DNA of 64,000 bases from the NCBI GenBank assembly GCA_013396995.1, contig VWZP01009941.1:993980-1057979 (forward strand). Reading direction: 5' to 3'. This DNA is from Dicaeum eximium. Lineage: Eukaryota; Chordata; Aves; Passeriformes; Dicaeidae. The position numbers were made by a program, and so were the translations under genes. Below, piece after piece: positions 1 through 9,900 of the stretch (positions are counted from its first letter, which is position 1; every line of letters begins with the position of its first letter). The notes beneath the pieces are model-generated. The model worked only from the letters and a program-made list of their open reading frames with translations. It was not told the origin of the DNA and made no database searches.

Positions 1-2740
1 ATGGGTTTTATATTCCACCTTTCACATTTATGTAGTTTTCCTTCTTCAGATCCACAGTTTCAAAATTTTCTTAGTCCACATATTTAACATATTTCACAAG
101 TTTTCATTAAGAAGGAATCTCTGTCTTGGGCTCTTCTTTAAGCCTTTGTCTTTGATGAAATGATTGTCACAGCCTTTATAGTCTCTCTAGTTAATGAAAA
201 AACCCCAAATCAAAACGTAAATCAGTCAGATTAAAACATTTGCAGTTTATTTTAATTATAGTCTTTGTAGGGCTTTTCCTTATGTCTATTTTCAATCCTT
301 CTTTTATGACTGATTAAGAAACAAGGACACAAGGCACTGCCAGAGAGACAAAAGGACACCTGACTCAATAAACTGTTCCCTTTAAGTTTATCTCACACCC
401 ATTTTCTTGCTTAGTGACTATATCCTTTGACTCCCTTCCAGATCAGACATGCAGGGCTCTCTCTTAAACTCATTTGAGCTATTTGCTTTGATGGCTTTAC
501 TTGGCAACTGCAATACGTGAAATTCTCTGCTTGAACTCTTTGTGTGCTATCTCTCTCTCTGCATTTAAATTGTGGTCTCTAATGTCTGAATCATTTATAC
601 TGAGAATATTTTGTCCTACCTTTGCTATCATTCCCTTCCCATAATTCTAGATGTTATTTGGGTCATCTCAAAAGTTTCCTATTTCTCTTCACTTCAAATA
701 AAAATACCATTAAAGTAGTCTAAAAATATTATTTAAATCCAATTTCTTATAACAAGTGCCCTCAGCTGAAGAAAAAAACCTAAATCTTAAAACAATGTGT
801 TAGAAAGGCTTAACTAACACTGCTTACGGAAAACATAATTATCTTTCAGCTTGGTATGGGAATCAGATTCTTTACTTTGACTTCTAAGCACACAGAGTCT
901 TGCAATCTATGCAAATATTTTATGTCTGTTTAGTCTGAAATACTTATGGGCCTGTTATTTTAAAACTTTCTGATACTCTTGGCTGCATCTTCCTATACAG
1001 GTAAGCAGTTGTTAAACTGAACCTTAGTGCTGGGTTACATCATCTGTGGTAGGGCAAAGAAGATCAGATTTAAAAAAGAAACAAAAGCAAAAAAATGCAA
1101 CCAAACAAAAGCGGAATAAAACCCACCAAAAATTCTAAGGCACTTTAAAAGTAATTCTTATGTGCTAAAAATTAGAGTTCAAATAAAATCTGAGTTCAAA
1201 GATCTCAGGTCCTCTAGCCTTTAAATTATTTTGATATCTAGAAGTTTTGCCTCAGTTATGCAATGCAGGTATAGAAAGTGCTTAAACCTAAAGGGCTGTG
1301 TGTGTGTTGAATACAATATCAGTGCATTCTGCAGCATGTCTCACAGTCTCCAAGCTGGAGATGCCTGTACCAGAGCTCCTTTACAAGTACATCCCCTGCC
1401 TGCATGCCTGAGCTTTCTTCCAAGGGAGAGCAAAGCGAAGGTCTCACCATCTCAATGCAGCACCACGCTGCATCTGCAAGGAGCACTGTGGATTCACTAC
1501 TGTGGGTGTGCACAGAAACCCAAAAAGCATTGTTTTTTAATCTAGTGAATTACACAGACACAGCTCTGTTGTCATTGAGAGATGTCAGACACAAGGGAAA
1601 TGCAGACGTAGGTTTTTTAGAGGGAAAACCAAATTTCCGCTCATTTTACCAAAACTGTTGTTTATAAATTAACTGGAGAGCAAACAGCAGTCTAACTCTC
1701 AGGATATTCACTGACTTGTGGCAGAGGTCTTTGTTGTGGTCCTGCTTTTCAGGACAGTACTAACAGTTTGTCCAAGGTATTTTTAAAATAAAATAGACAT
1801 GTTACAAGACAGCTAAGGGAAGAAGGGAAGCTAGGGAAAGAATTGAACTCGTGCTTTAGAAGAACACTGCTGTAATTAATCTATTAAGTAGAAAAAGAGC
1901 AGTCATATTTTATGAGACAGAAATTATTCTTTCTTTGCTCAGCTAAAGAAAGCTCATGCTGCTAACTGCTTTCACTTCAGGATTTCTGGACTGAGGATGC
2001 CAAGTGCATTCCCAAGTATATTTCCTAACAGCTGCAGGGAGCTCTCATGGGGTTGGATTATTAGACTGATCACATCCCTGTTGTTTCCCTGTAGGTCATC
2101 TCTTCCTCATTACCTACTTGTGCCTAAGCTCAAGCAAGGAAGCAGAATAGTCATCCCCGATATTCTACATATTTAATGGAAAGAAATAGCTTCTTGTGGA
2201 AGATTCATATTTTCAAACATGGAACTTAAAACCATTTACTCTGCAGGTTCCTATAACTTCAAATAAAGTTCAGAACCTACAAATCCCTGCATCCATATGC
2301 CTGGCTCACATTTGCATCCATAACCCCTAATTCTTGATAGCCAGGAGGTAAGTTGGATCTGCTCCTCAGAGGTCCAGCAGTGGGCTCTGGCATGCCACTA
2401 TTTTTCAGTATCAAATGGAAAAAACCTCCCCTAAAAGCAAAATTTGTGGAACATTTTGAAACTAATTAGAGTGACCTTCACTAAGCACATTAGGCTGAAA
2501 TATTTGCTTCAGTTTGACTTTTTGTGTTTGCCTTCTCCTACAATCATTTTAATTTGCCTCTATTTTGTTGCTTCAGATAATTTTAAAGTGTTCTGTATAT
2601 TACTTAAATAGTAACCTTGGCATTGTTATTCTACCACACTGACCTCTAATACAATTACCTCTATTTTAGATTGATAATAACTGGAAAAATATGCAAATAT
2701 CCTTCGATCTCTTTACTCAATGTTGAGGTTTGGTTTGTCC
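1..2740. other. Unique AT-rich non-coding stretch
   Basis: I see no gene, RNA gene or recognisable mobile element here. The sequence is AT-rich with frequent stops in all frames. Two overlapping open frames near 1231-1667 (104 and 87 codons) and an antisense one at 1319-1513 encode no motif I know. They start at arbitrary ATGs and have no convincing splice context. An A/C-rich patch near 1070-1130 resembles the A/C tracts found elsewhere in the window. Confidence 0.6.
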
Positions 2741-2770
2741 TTTTGTTTTGTTTTGTTTTGTTTTTTTTTT
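2741..2770. repeat. (TTTTG)n low-complexity tract
   Basis: Four copies of TTTTG are followed by a T10 run. It is an ordinary simple repeat, of the same TTTTG type as the tracts near 7005 and 34534. Confidence 0.9.
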
Positions 2771-3599
2771 CCATTTGGTTTCAACTCACAATCAGCTTTC
2801 CGATCCTCAAACATGATTTTGATTAATGTTTCTATGGGACATTTATTATTACTTAATGATGAGAGTTTTTCTTGCTAATTCAGAATGTTTAGTGGTTAGC
2901 AGAGGTGTTTTATCTTCACAGTTCCCGTCACAAAAGAAATAATACATTCAGAAGTACAGAAAACATAGGTAATTTTATTGCATCACTCATGCTTGTTTGA
3001 TTTTTTTTAATATCCCCAACCCAATATATTGTCTAATAAAAAACTAGTTTATAGTTCTGTTCTATAAGGGAATCAAAGTGCAGAACTCAATGATAGAGGC
3101 AGAGAACCATGGCAAAGCATTTGGCTATCATAAGAGACCACATAATTGCCCACCAGTACTTCCCAAAACCAGGCATTAAACTGGTGAGGGGAACGATTAA
3201 TCCTCTGAAAACCAAGCTACATTATTCAATAATCTCTGTGTGGCTGGGAGCAAAGGAAGGTATAAGCAGAGCTGATTCCTAGGTTTGGAAAGGAGATGTT
3301 TACTCCGGTAGCTTGAGTAATATGGACAGTCTGAGGCAGGCAATGCTCTCCTAGTCTCTCATCCCAGTGTCTGCCTATTTTCATGAAGAGTATTCATCAT
3401 CATCATAACTGATGGGTGAGACTTGCTACCCAAACTGTAGTAAAAGAATCACCACTGAAAGAACTTCCAAGGACTGCATCAATGAAATATTGAATGAAAT
3501 ACTGAACTGCAAGAAAATATTGAGTTATTTTACCCATCTCCTTCAGCAGTCAGTATAAAGCCTGATTTAAAAAACAAAAATACAAAAATCCCAGTGATA

Positions 3600-4045
3600 T
3601 CTAAGGAAAAGCCTGGAGTGTTGTGCTTGTCAGGGTTCTCAGTTCACTGACAAACTCTGAATGCCCTGACATGCCTGTAGCCTTCACTGTCAATAGTTGG
3701 CATCTATCTCTGCAACCTTGCACCAAACTTCTGGCAAAAGAGCTAAGTTGTGGAAAAAAGCTCTGAGGAGATTATCTGGCACCTCTGCCTGTGCATCCTC
3801 TGCTTTTTGGCTCAGGTACCACATTTAAACCCTGGTCCTAAGTCTGCCTTTGTAGATTTCTGGTGACTGTCACCATGCCTGTCCTGCTTCTCTTGTTTGG
3901 GCACTGTGGGGCTGCTCTCCTTGTCACTGTCCTGCTGAGCTTGGTGGCTCCCAGCTTGCTCCTGAAGTAGAGTAGTCAGCTCACGCTACTACTTTCCTTT
4001 GCATCCAAGGCAATTTCAATAAAGCACATCCCTGGAGCAAATTTG
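3600..4045 (+). other. Possible degenerate interspersed repeat ending after AATAAA
   Basis: This stretch is richer in C and G than its flanks. It contains a polyadenylation-type hexamer AATAAA at 4018-4023, followed by a G/T-containing segment. The text feels like a decayed copy of a dispersed bird repeat, because a short CTG/CCTG-rich body leads into AATAAAGCACATCCCTGG. I cannot name a family, and the edges are approximate. It could equally be unique sequence with a chance AATAAA. Confidence 0.25.
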
Positions 4046-4237
4046 TTGTGTTATTTCATTGTCTGTTTTATTAGAAAAGGAATTCAATGAAAACTTTGTG
4101 GTTTTGTTCATGGTGAGGGGCTTTAATTGTTTTTATTATTTAAAGAAATCTCAAAGAAACTTGTTCTTGGCATTTTCAATAGTATTTAAGTGCCAGGCAG
4201 ATGTGGAACTCCAACCAAGTACATTGATTCCCATTTC

Positions 4238-4255
4238 TTTTTTTTTTTTTTTTTT
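4238..4255. repeat. Poly(T) tract
   Basis: An uninterrupted run of 18 T. It is followed 22 bases later by TTTTTTGCAG (4268-4277), so together they mimic a polypyrimidine tract and 3' splice site. The possible exon is discussed in the findings. Confidence 0.9.
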
Positions 4256-4277
4256 CAACCCCTACTGTTTTTTGCAG

Positions 4278-6511
4278 TTGAGCTGGAAGGCCCAGATGCC
4301 ACTGCTGCTCTAAATATCTCTGCAAAAAGTCTGAGAGAAATGCTGCAGCTGGGCCACCTCCTTTCATTGTTTCAGGAGCATTGCTATCCCCAGGACCAGT
4401 GGCATTTGGATTGCACCATGCTGTTCTGCACACTGCCTGTTACTGCTCACAGACTAGGCAGCATTGAAAAGACAACAGTAATTTGGTTTTGTTCCTATCT
4501 GATTTTTAATTTCCCTACCCTTAATAACTTTGGAACCCTTCACTTCTCTTTTTGATAAAAATGTTTCATACTTTAAAAACAAGTGTCTTCTTTCTCAAAG
4601 TATAAGAGAGAAGGAGAGAAATATGTCTGATCTTCTGAACACAATAATGGCCCTGAAAACCTTAAGACTGACTGAAATTACTCTATATTTCTCCCCTATG
4701 TTTTTACATACCTCAGTACAAGAACTGCTTTATTCCTTCTATAAAAACAAGGCTCACAATACCTCAGACTATTTTGTTTGTAATTTTTCCCATTCAGTAA
4801 GTTACCTATATTTACAAGTGTTTATTTTTGACTTTTCTAAATAAAAAAAAAAATCAACAAAAAAGGCACCGTCAATTTTATTGGAATTGTGGGGATCAGA
4901 AGCACAATTTGAAGATTGTTATTATTTGGATGGTAGATTTGAACGACAAGGAAAGTTTACAGTTTATCTGATAAAGGAAAATACAATTAATTTTATTTAT
5001 AAAGCTATTTATAAATCACCTATTCAGGAAATATAAATATCGCCATGTAATTTATAGGACAAATTATATAACATAAATAATGAATATTCTCAATAATCAG
5101 CTCATGAATGAATCATGAGTGAAAAATTATTGACACAAGCTATTTACTGAAGAACTGCAAATGGGAAAATATATTTGTAAAATTCATAACCTGTATCCAG
5201 ATAACTTACAAAGTGAAGAAATTTAAATTTTACACTTTTTATTATTCTGAAGAGATGAGTAATGTACATGCATGGCCATTCAACTGATTGACTAGCCCCT
5301 CCATTCAGTAGTTTCTTAGAAATCATGAAAGAATAGTGAGTCATCTCTGAGTTAGCTCAGACAATTGATTTATCTTGGATACATCAAATCAGTTCTGTCT
5401 TTTTGGTGTGCTGAATATCTTCAGTTGTCTCAAACAGCTGCCTTTGTTAATACCCAAATACATGGAACTGCTTGAAAAGTGTCCCAAGAACCCAGACTCC
5501 ACATGTTTTGGATTTCTTTTGCAATCAAAATGAATCAGTGTTTCAAATGTTTGTGCTGCCACGTAATACTCATTTGTGAGCATTTAAGGGTTCTTGAATG
5601 AAGCAGAGTCTGTATTGTGCTAGGTGATTTATGAACACGAGACAAAAGAAAGTCCCAGCCTATTAGAATTTATAATCTAAGTAATTTAAGTAAAGTTATG
5701 TGTAACTCTAATTTGCATACTGACAGTTAGGGTTAATGTAATGTCAAACTTATTGTCTGAGATATCACATTTTTTCCTCATGTGAATTCTTAAAAGACTA
5801 CCTGCCTTCATGTCAGTAACATTTCCAGAACAGCTGGATTTTTTCAGAAATATTTGAAAAAATACAAGACAAACTTTGTTCCAGGCAACACCGCATTTCT
5901 TAATCACAGAGCTGGCCAAGACAAAAGTGTGAAGTTGAGCTGCACAACAGGCTTTTGGTTAGCAAAGTTCACCCAAATATTTTCTCAAAATAAGTTGTTA
6001 CAGCTGAGAATGCACATGGCCAAGTCACACTGAAATTTGAACAAATATTTGCAGAAACTGCATGGCTCATAACTATTAAGCAAGTATTTGTACAACTCCC
6101 TGGCACAATGCACTAGGTTCTGCATAGTTTGGCTTTCAAGTTCCTGCAGCATGGGAATATAATTCAAGGATGCTATGCAGAGGTCTTTTTTTCATTACTG
6201 TGGTCTATCCAAAGACACAATGAAATCTCCTGATGAAACGTATTCCCAAGAGCACTACTGACTAACAAAAGAACTGAATGGCTTCAGCTAAATGTTGCAT
6301 TATGGAGAAAGATCACCACCACTATCCTCATCTGAACTGCTGCATCACAGATTTTGAGGATGAATGACTGTGCTAGTTTTGTTAATTTGTTTTCAGCCCT
6401 ATTAGTTAGACCAAAATATTAAAATAAGTAAGTTCTATGATGTAATTTCTTATGCAGTATATAGACTTTCATCCCCAGAATGAAGTGGTTACACTGAACT
6501 GCTTTCCTTGG
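4278..6511. other. Unique AT-rich non-coding stretch
   Basis: I see no supportable gene or mobile element. The open frames here (for example 4190-4555 and 4530-4844, plus, and 5144-5919, minus) are 64 to 121 codons long and carry no recognised domain. The sequence is ordinary AT-rich avian-type intergenic or intronic DNA. Confidence 0.55.
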
Positions 6512-6830
6512 ACCCTCTCTCCTGACGCGCCGCCCCGGTGTCCACTCGGGCTCCGGCCAGCTCTCCGGGGCAGCGCACCGAGTGTGGCCGCTCCCCGTCC
6601 CGCCCGNAGATTCCAGAATAGGGGTATGGGTCAAGGGAGGATTGACACTCTCGTGGGTTGGGTATAAGGGACTGACAGGGAAGATTCTGGAATGTGGGTA
6701 TGTGCCCTGGGGAGATTGGCAGGTGCAAGGGAAGGAGGGTGAACACCTTATATGGAAAGGAGGGGTTCGGGCAAACCATCAGGGATTACGGAATAAGGGA
6801 GGTTTTAGGGGGATACCAACAGTAATATAA
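6512..6830. other. GC/purine-rich island with one ambiguous base
   Basis: About 95 bases (6512-6606) are strongly GC-rich with many CpG dinucleotides, such as GACGCGCCGCCCCGG. They stop at an N at 6607. From 6608 to about 6830 the plus strand becomes G and A rich. In the G-rich half, two similar segments begin AGATTCCAGAAT (6608) and AGATTCTGGAAT (6682), 74 bases apart. A looser third match begins at 6783 with GGATTACGGAATAAGGG. This suggests a degenerate minisatellite. A G-quadruplex-type motif lies at 6655-6680. The GC block resembles nothing else in the window. It could be a real CpG-rich minisatellite, or a mis-joined or locally collapsed assembly at the N. Confidence 0.5.
6607..6607. other. 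Single ambiguous base (N)
   Basis: The only single N in the window. It sits exactly at the boundary between the CpG-rich block and the G/A-rich block. This position suggests unresolved repeat copy number or a scaffold join, not a random low-quality call. Confidence 0.95.
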
Positions 6831-7004
6831 AACAGTCAACAATAATATAAAACATTAGAAAATCCACTACCACATCTCCAGTTTGAGATTTTGGCAAATT
6901 CCAGACTGTTACAGCTACTGGTATTTATCCCTTGCCTTTCAACACAAATTGCGTTTTCTTACAGTCAAGAAATGTTTTGGGCTTTTTGGTTTTGTTTGTT
7001 GGGT

Positions 7005-7082
7005 GTTTTGTTTTGTTTTGTTTTTAAATCAAGCACAAAGCTGTATTCCAGCTAAAACAAACAAACAAACAGACAAAAAAGA
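7005..7082. repeat. (TTTTG)n followed by complementary (AAAC)n
   Basis: A TTTTG repeat at about 7005-7026 is followed by AAAC-type units at about 7054-7080. The two tracts are roughly complementary and could pair as an imperfect hairpin with a loop of about 27 bases. They abut the truncated 5' edge of the LTR that follows. Confidence 0.75.
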
Positions 7083-7087
7083 AACCC

Positions 7088-7942
7088 AAAATATGTGAAA
7101 CAACACTGCAGACAGCAAGGTCATAGAAGAACGAGGAGGTGCTCCAGGCACCAGAGCAGAGATTCCCCTGCAGCCCGTGGTGACGACCATGGTGGGGTAG
7201 GCTGTCCTCCCAAGTCCATGGCACTCCCTAGGGGTGCAGATGCCCACCCTCAGTCTGTGGAAGAGCCCCAGGGCAGAGCAGGGAGATGGCTGAACAAGGC
7301 TGTGACCCTGTGAGAAAGAGCAGGCTTCTGGCAGGCACCTGCAGAGCCATGGGAAGAGGAGGCCAGCCTGGAGCAGGTTTGCTGGAAGGGCTGGTGACAC
7401 CATGGGGGACCCACACTGGGACAGGCTGCTCCTGAAGGACTGAACCCTGGGGAAAAGAGCCATGCTGGAGCAGTTGGAGATGAGCTGCAGCCTGTGGGAG
7501 GGCCAAGTGTTGGAGAAGTCCATGGGCTGTCTCCTGTGGGATGGGCCCAACACTGGAACAGGGAAGGACTCCCCTCTCTGAGGTGGAAACAGCAGAAGAA
7601 AGACATGAGATGAAATGACCATAACCCCATTCCCATCTCCCTGCACTGCTGTGGGAGGAGGATGTAAAGCCTGGGAAAGAAGGAGGAGTGGAGGGAAGGC
7701 ATTTTTAAGATTTCTTTTACTTCTCATTATCTTGCTCTGATTTTGGTTGGTATAAAGTTCACTTAATTTTTCCAAGCTGAGTCTGTTTTGCACTTGACGG
7801 TAATCAGCGAGTGATCTCTCCCTGTCCTTATCTCAGCTCATGAGCCTTTCATTATATTTTCTTTCTTCTCTCCAGTCGCTGAGGGGAGTAATAGAGTGGC
7901 TTTGCTGGGCACCTGGTATCTAACCAGGGTAACTCCCACACA
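7088..7942 (+). mobile_element. 5'-truncated avian endogenous retrovirus LTR
   Basis: The sequence matches, from memory, the central and 3' parts of a common bird ERV long terminal repeat. It has a G-rich body of irregular units around GGAGCAG and CCTGTGG (about 7130-7560). A segment follows with TTGCTCTGATTTTGGTTGG, then a U3/R-like stretch GAGTCTGTTTTGCACTTGACGG and a terminal GGGCACCTGG...CCAGGGT...CACA. The expected polyadenylation signal near 7750 reads TATAAA. The 5' part of the LTR, including its TG start, is missing, and the left edge abuts simple repeats. No retroviral gag, pol or env sequence is adjacent, so this is a solo or fragmentary LTR. A 254-codon frame antisense to it (7029-7793) is a by-product of its GC-rich composition. 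Confidence 0.8.
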
Positions 7943-9771
7943 GCACTAAATGTAAAGCTTCAGATGAAACTCACCTGAGGTCAACCCCACAGGAATTAAC
8001 AGGAAATATCCTTCATGGCATTGGCATTCTTCAGGAAGATCACTTGACCTGCTCCAGTTGTGAATTTTGAATCCAATTGAGGTATAGATCAGAAAGATCT
8101 ATCTCTATGGCTGCAGTATATTATTTGCTGAAATTGCAATATACTGATAAAATAAAAGTGATGATAAAAGTAAACAATGGCTTTTAATAATCAGCTTTTC
8201 TTAGATCATTGTCAAATCTTGTCCAATTTGTGTAGATAAAAATAACCACAGCACATGGGTGTGAAGTGAGGTGACTGCTTTTTATTACTGAAAAACTAAA
8301 AGGCCTTTTTGCAATAGCTATTTAATGGTAGAAAGAAACAGTGGGCCTTTTATTCAAAATCTTTGCCTACTCAGAGATCTAATCTGATGGTGATGTGGAA
8401 ATGAAACATAAGAGGATACATTTTGTAGTTTGCAGTCACAGTTGCTTCTAATTCCCCTGATTCTCAGAACAATATCAAGCTGTTGAAAATTGTGACATGT
8501 AGTTAATCCCACTTAATTAATACAGCACCACTTGCTTTTCAAATGCCGAACATATAAATACAGTGTCAGTTAAGCTAAATTTACTCTCAGTTTGGGCACC
8601 TAAAGTCTACTTTACCCTAGACTATAACTCAGAAATGTTTTCTTTTTTTCCCCCCTCCTTTTTATTTTCAGGAGAGAATATTTTACGAATATTTGGTGGC
8701 TGGAGTTGACACAATCCATTTTTCTTTATGTGACTTAGTGTTTTCCTTAGAGGAGTTCTTCACTTATCCTCTCCTGTTACTTAAAAGCTCCAAACAATAA
8801 ATGCTAAATAAGATTATATCCTGATTTAGCTATTTTTATTTTTAATTACTTGCTTATAGTAAGCAGGAGTTAATTTTCATAAGGAACAATTTTCTTTTCA
8901 TTGTTAACATCCTCTCTGACTACAGTGGAATGTTTTGTCATTTTACAATCATCATTAAATGGCCTCTTTCTCAAATTTACTCAATATGTGGTAGATAATA
9001 GTGCTATAATTTCAAGACAAGAGTTTGGAAGTTGAGCTTTGACTTCTTATATAAAAGGAGGTTAATCTTAGTTCTGGCAATTTAGACACTAAATAAAAAT
9101 TCTAATGAAGACTTTGATGTGATATTCAATCAATTTTTATTTTCTAAAATAATCTTCTGTTTTCAGTGCTACAGAATTTTATATATGTTATTCAGAAGCT
9201 TTGATTTTTTGAAAAAGGCTGGTTTTCTCATGAAAAGTGAATTTTAAATGCTTCAAATTCTTTCATAGAAGAAAGTAAATTGAACAAAATCTGTTTTGTT
9301 AAAAATGAAATAAGTTTTTTTTTTAAAAAAGAAAGAACTATATTTCAGGAACATAAAATTTTCCTTTTTCAGAATTTCAAAATAAAATTATCTGATTTTT
9401 TTTTCTTTCAGAACAGAATTTCATCTGTTTTCATTCATACCTATAAAAGAAAATTTAATCCAATTTGATTAAAAATTTCTTGTGGGAGAAAAGTAATGGA
9501 GGCACTTCATTTCAGAATTTTTGATTTCCATTTCAAATCAGAATTGAAAAAACATTGGCTCTCTGAACTCTGTATAGTAGGAGATTTCCATAATTTCCCT
9601 CATTGTCCAGTTATAAGAGACATCTAGAAAAAATATGTGTACTTTCATATATTAATATTCATCAAATCTAGAAGCCAGTGTTGTCAGAATTTGGCACATT
9701 TGCTCTTCAAATGAGCGGAAGGAACCATGAATTTGCAGAACAGTCAGCCTGTCCTTAATTTCTCTTTAAAT
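7943..9771. other. Unique AT-rich stretch with degenerate TTTCAGAATTT motifs
   Basis: I found no gene or clear mobile element. From about 9180 to 9560 the sequence is rich in short related words such as TTTCAGAATTT, GAAATTT and their complements. A similar texture recurs at 42660-42860. It may be a very old interspersed repeat, but I cannot assign it to a family. Confidence 0.45.
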
Positions 9772-9900
9772 AAGCAAATGAAAAAAAAAACCCACAAAAA
9801 AGCTACTCCCTCAAAAAACATAACAACCAATAAACAAACCCTCAAAAAACAAACAAACAAACAAAAAGGCAAACAAAAGCAATCCCATACCCTAAAAATC
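9772..9900. repeat. A-rich and (AAAC)n low-complexity tract
   Basis: A12-type runs alternate with AAAC units. The plus-strand frame through it reads as lysine, threonine, asparagine and glutamine only, and the minus-strand frame as phenylalanine, valine and leucine. Both show that this is low-complexity DNA and not a gene. Confidence 0.85.

Noticed and set aside
7029..7793. 254-codon open frame on the minus strand
   Set aside because: It lies antisense across an avian ERV LTR. Its serine, proline and leucine rich translation follows from the GC-rich repeat body, and it has no domain.
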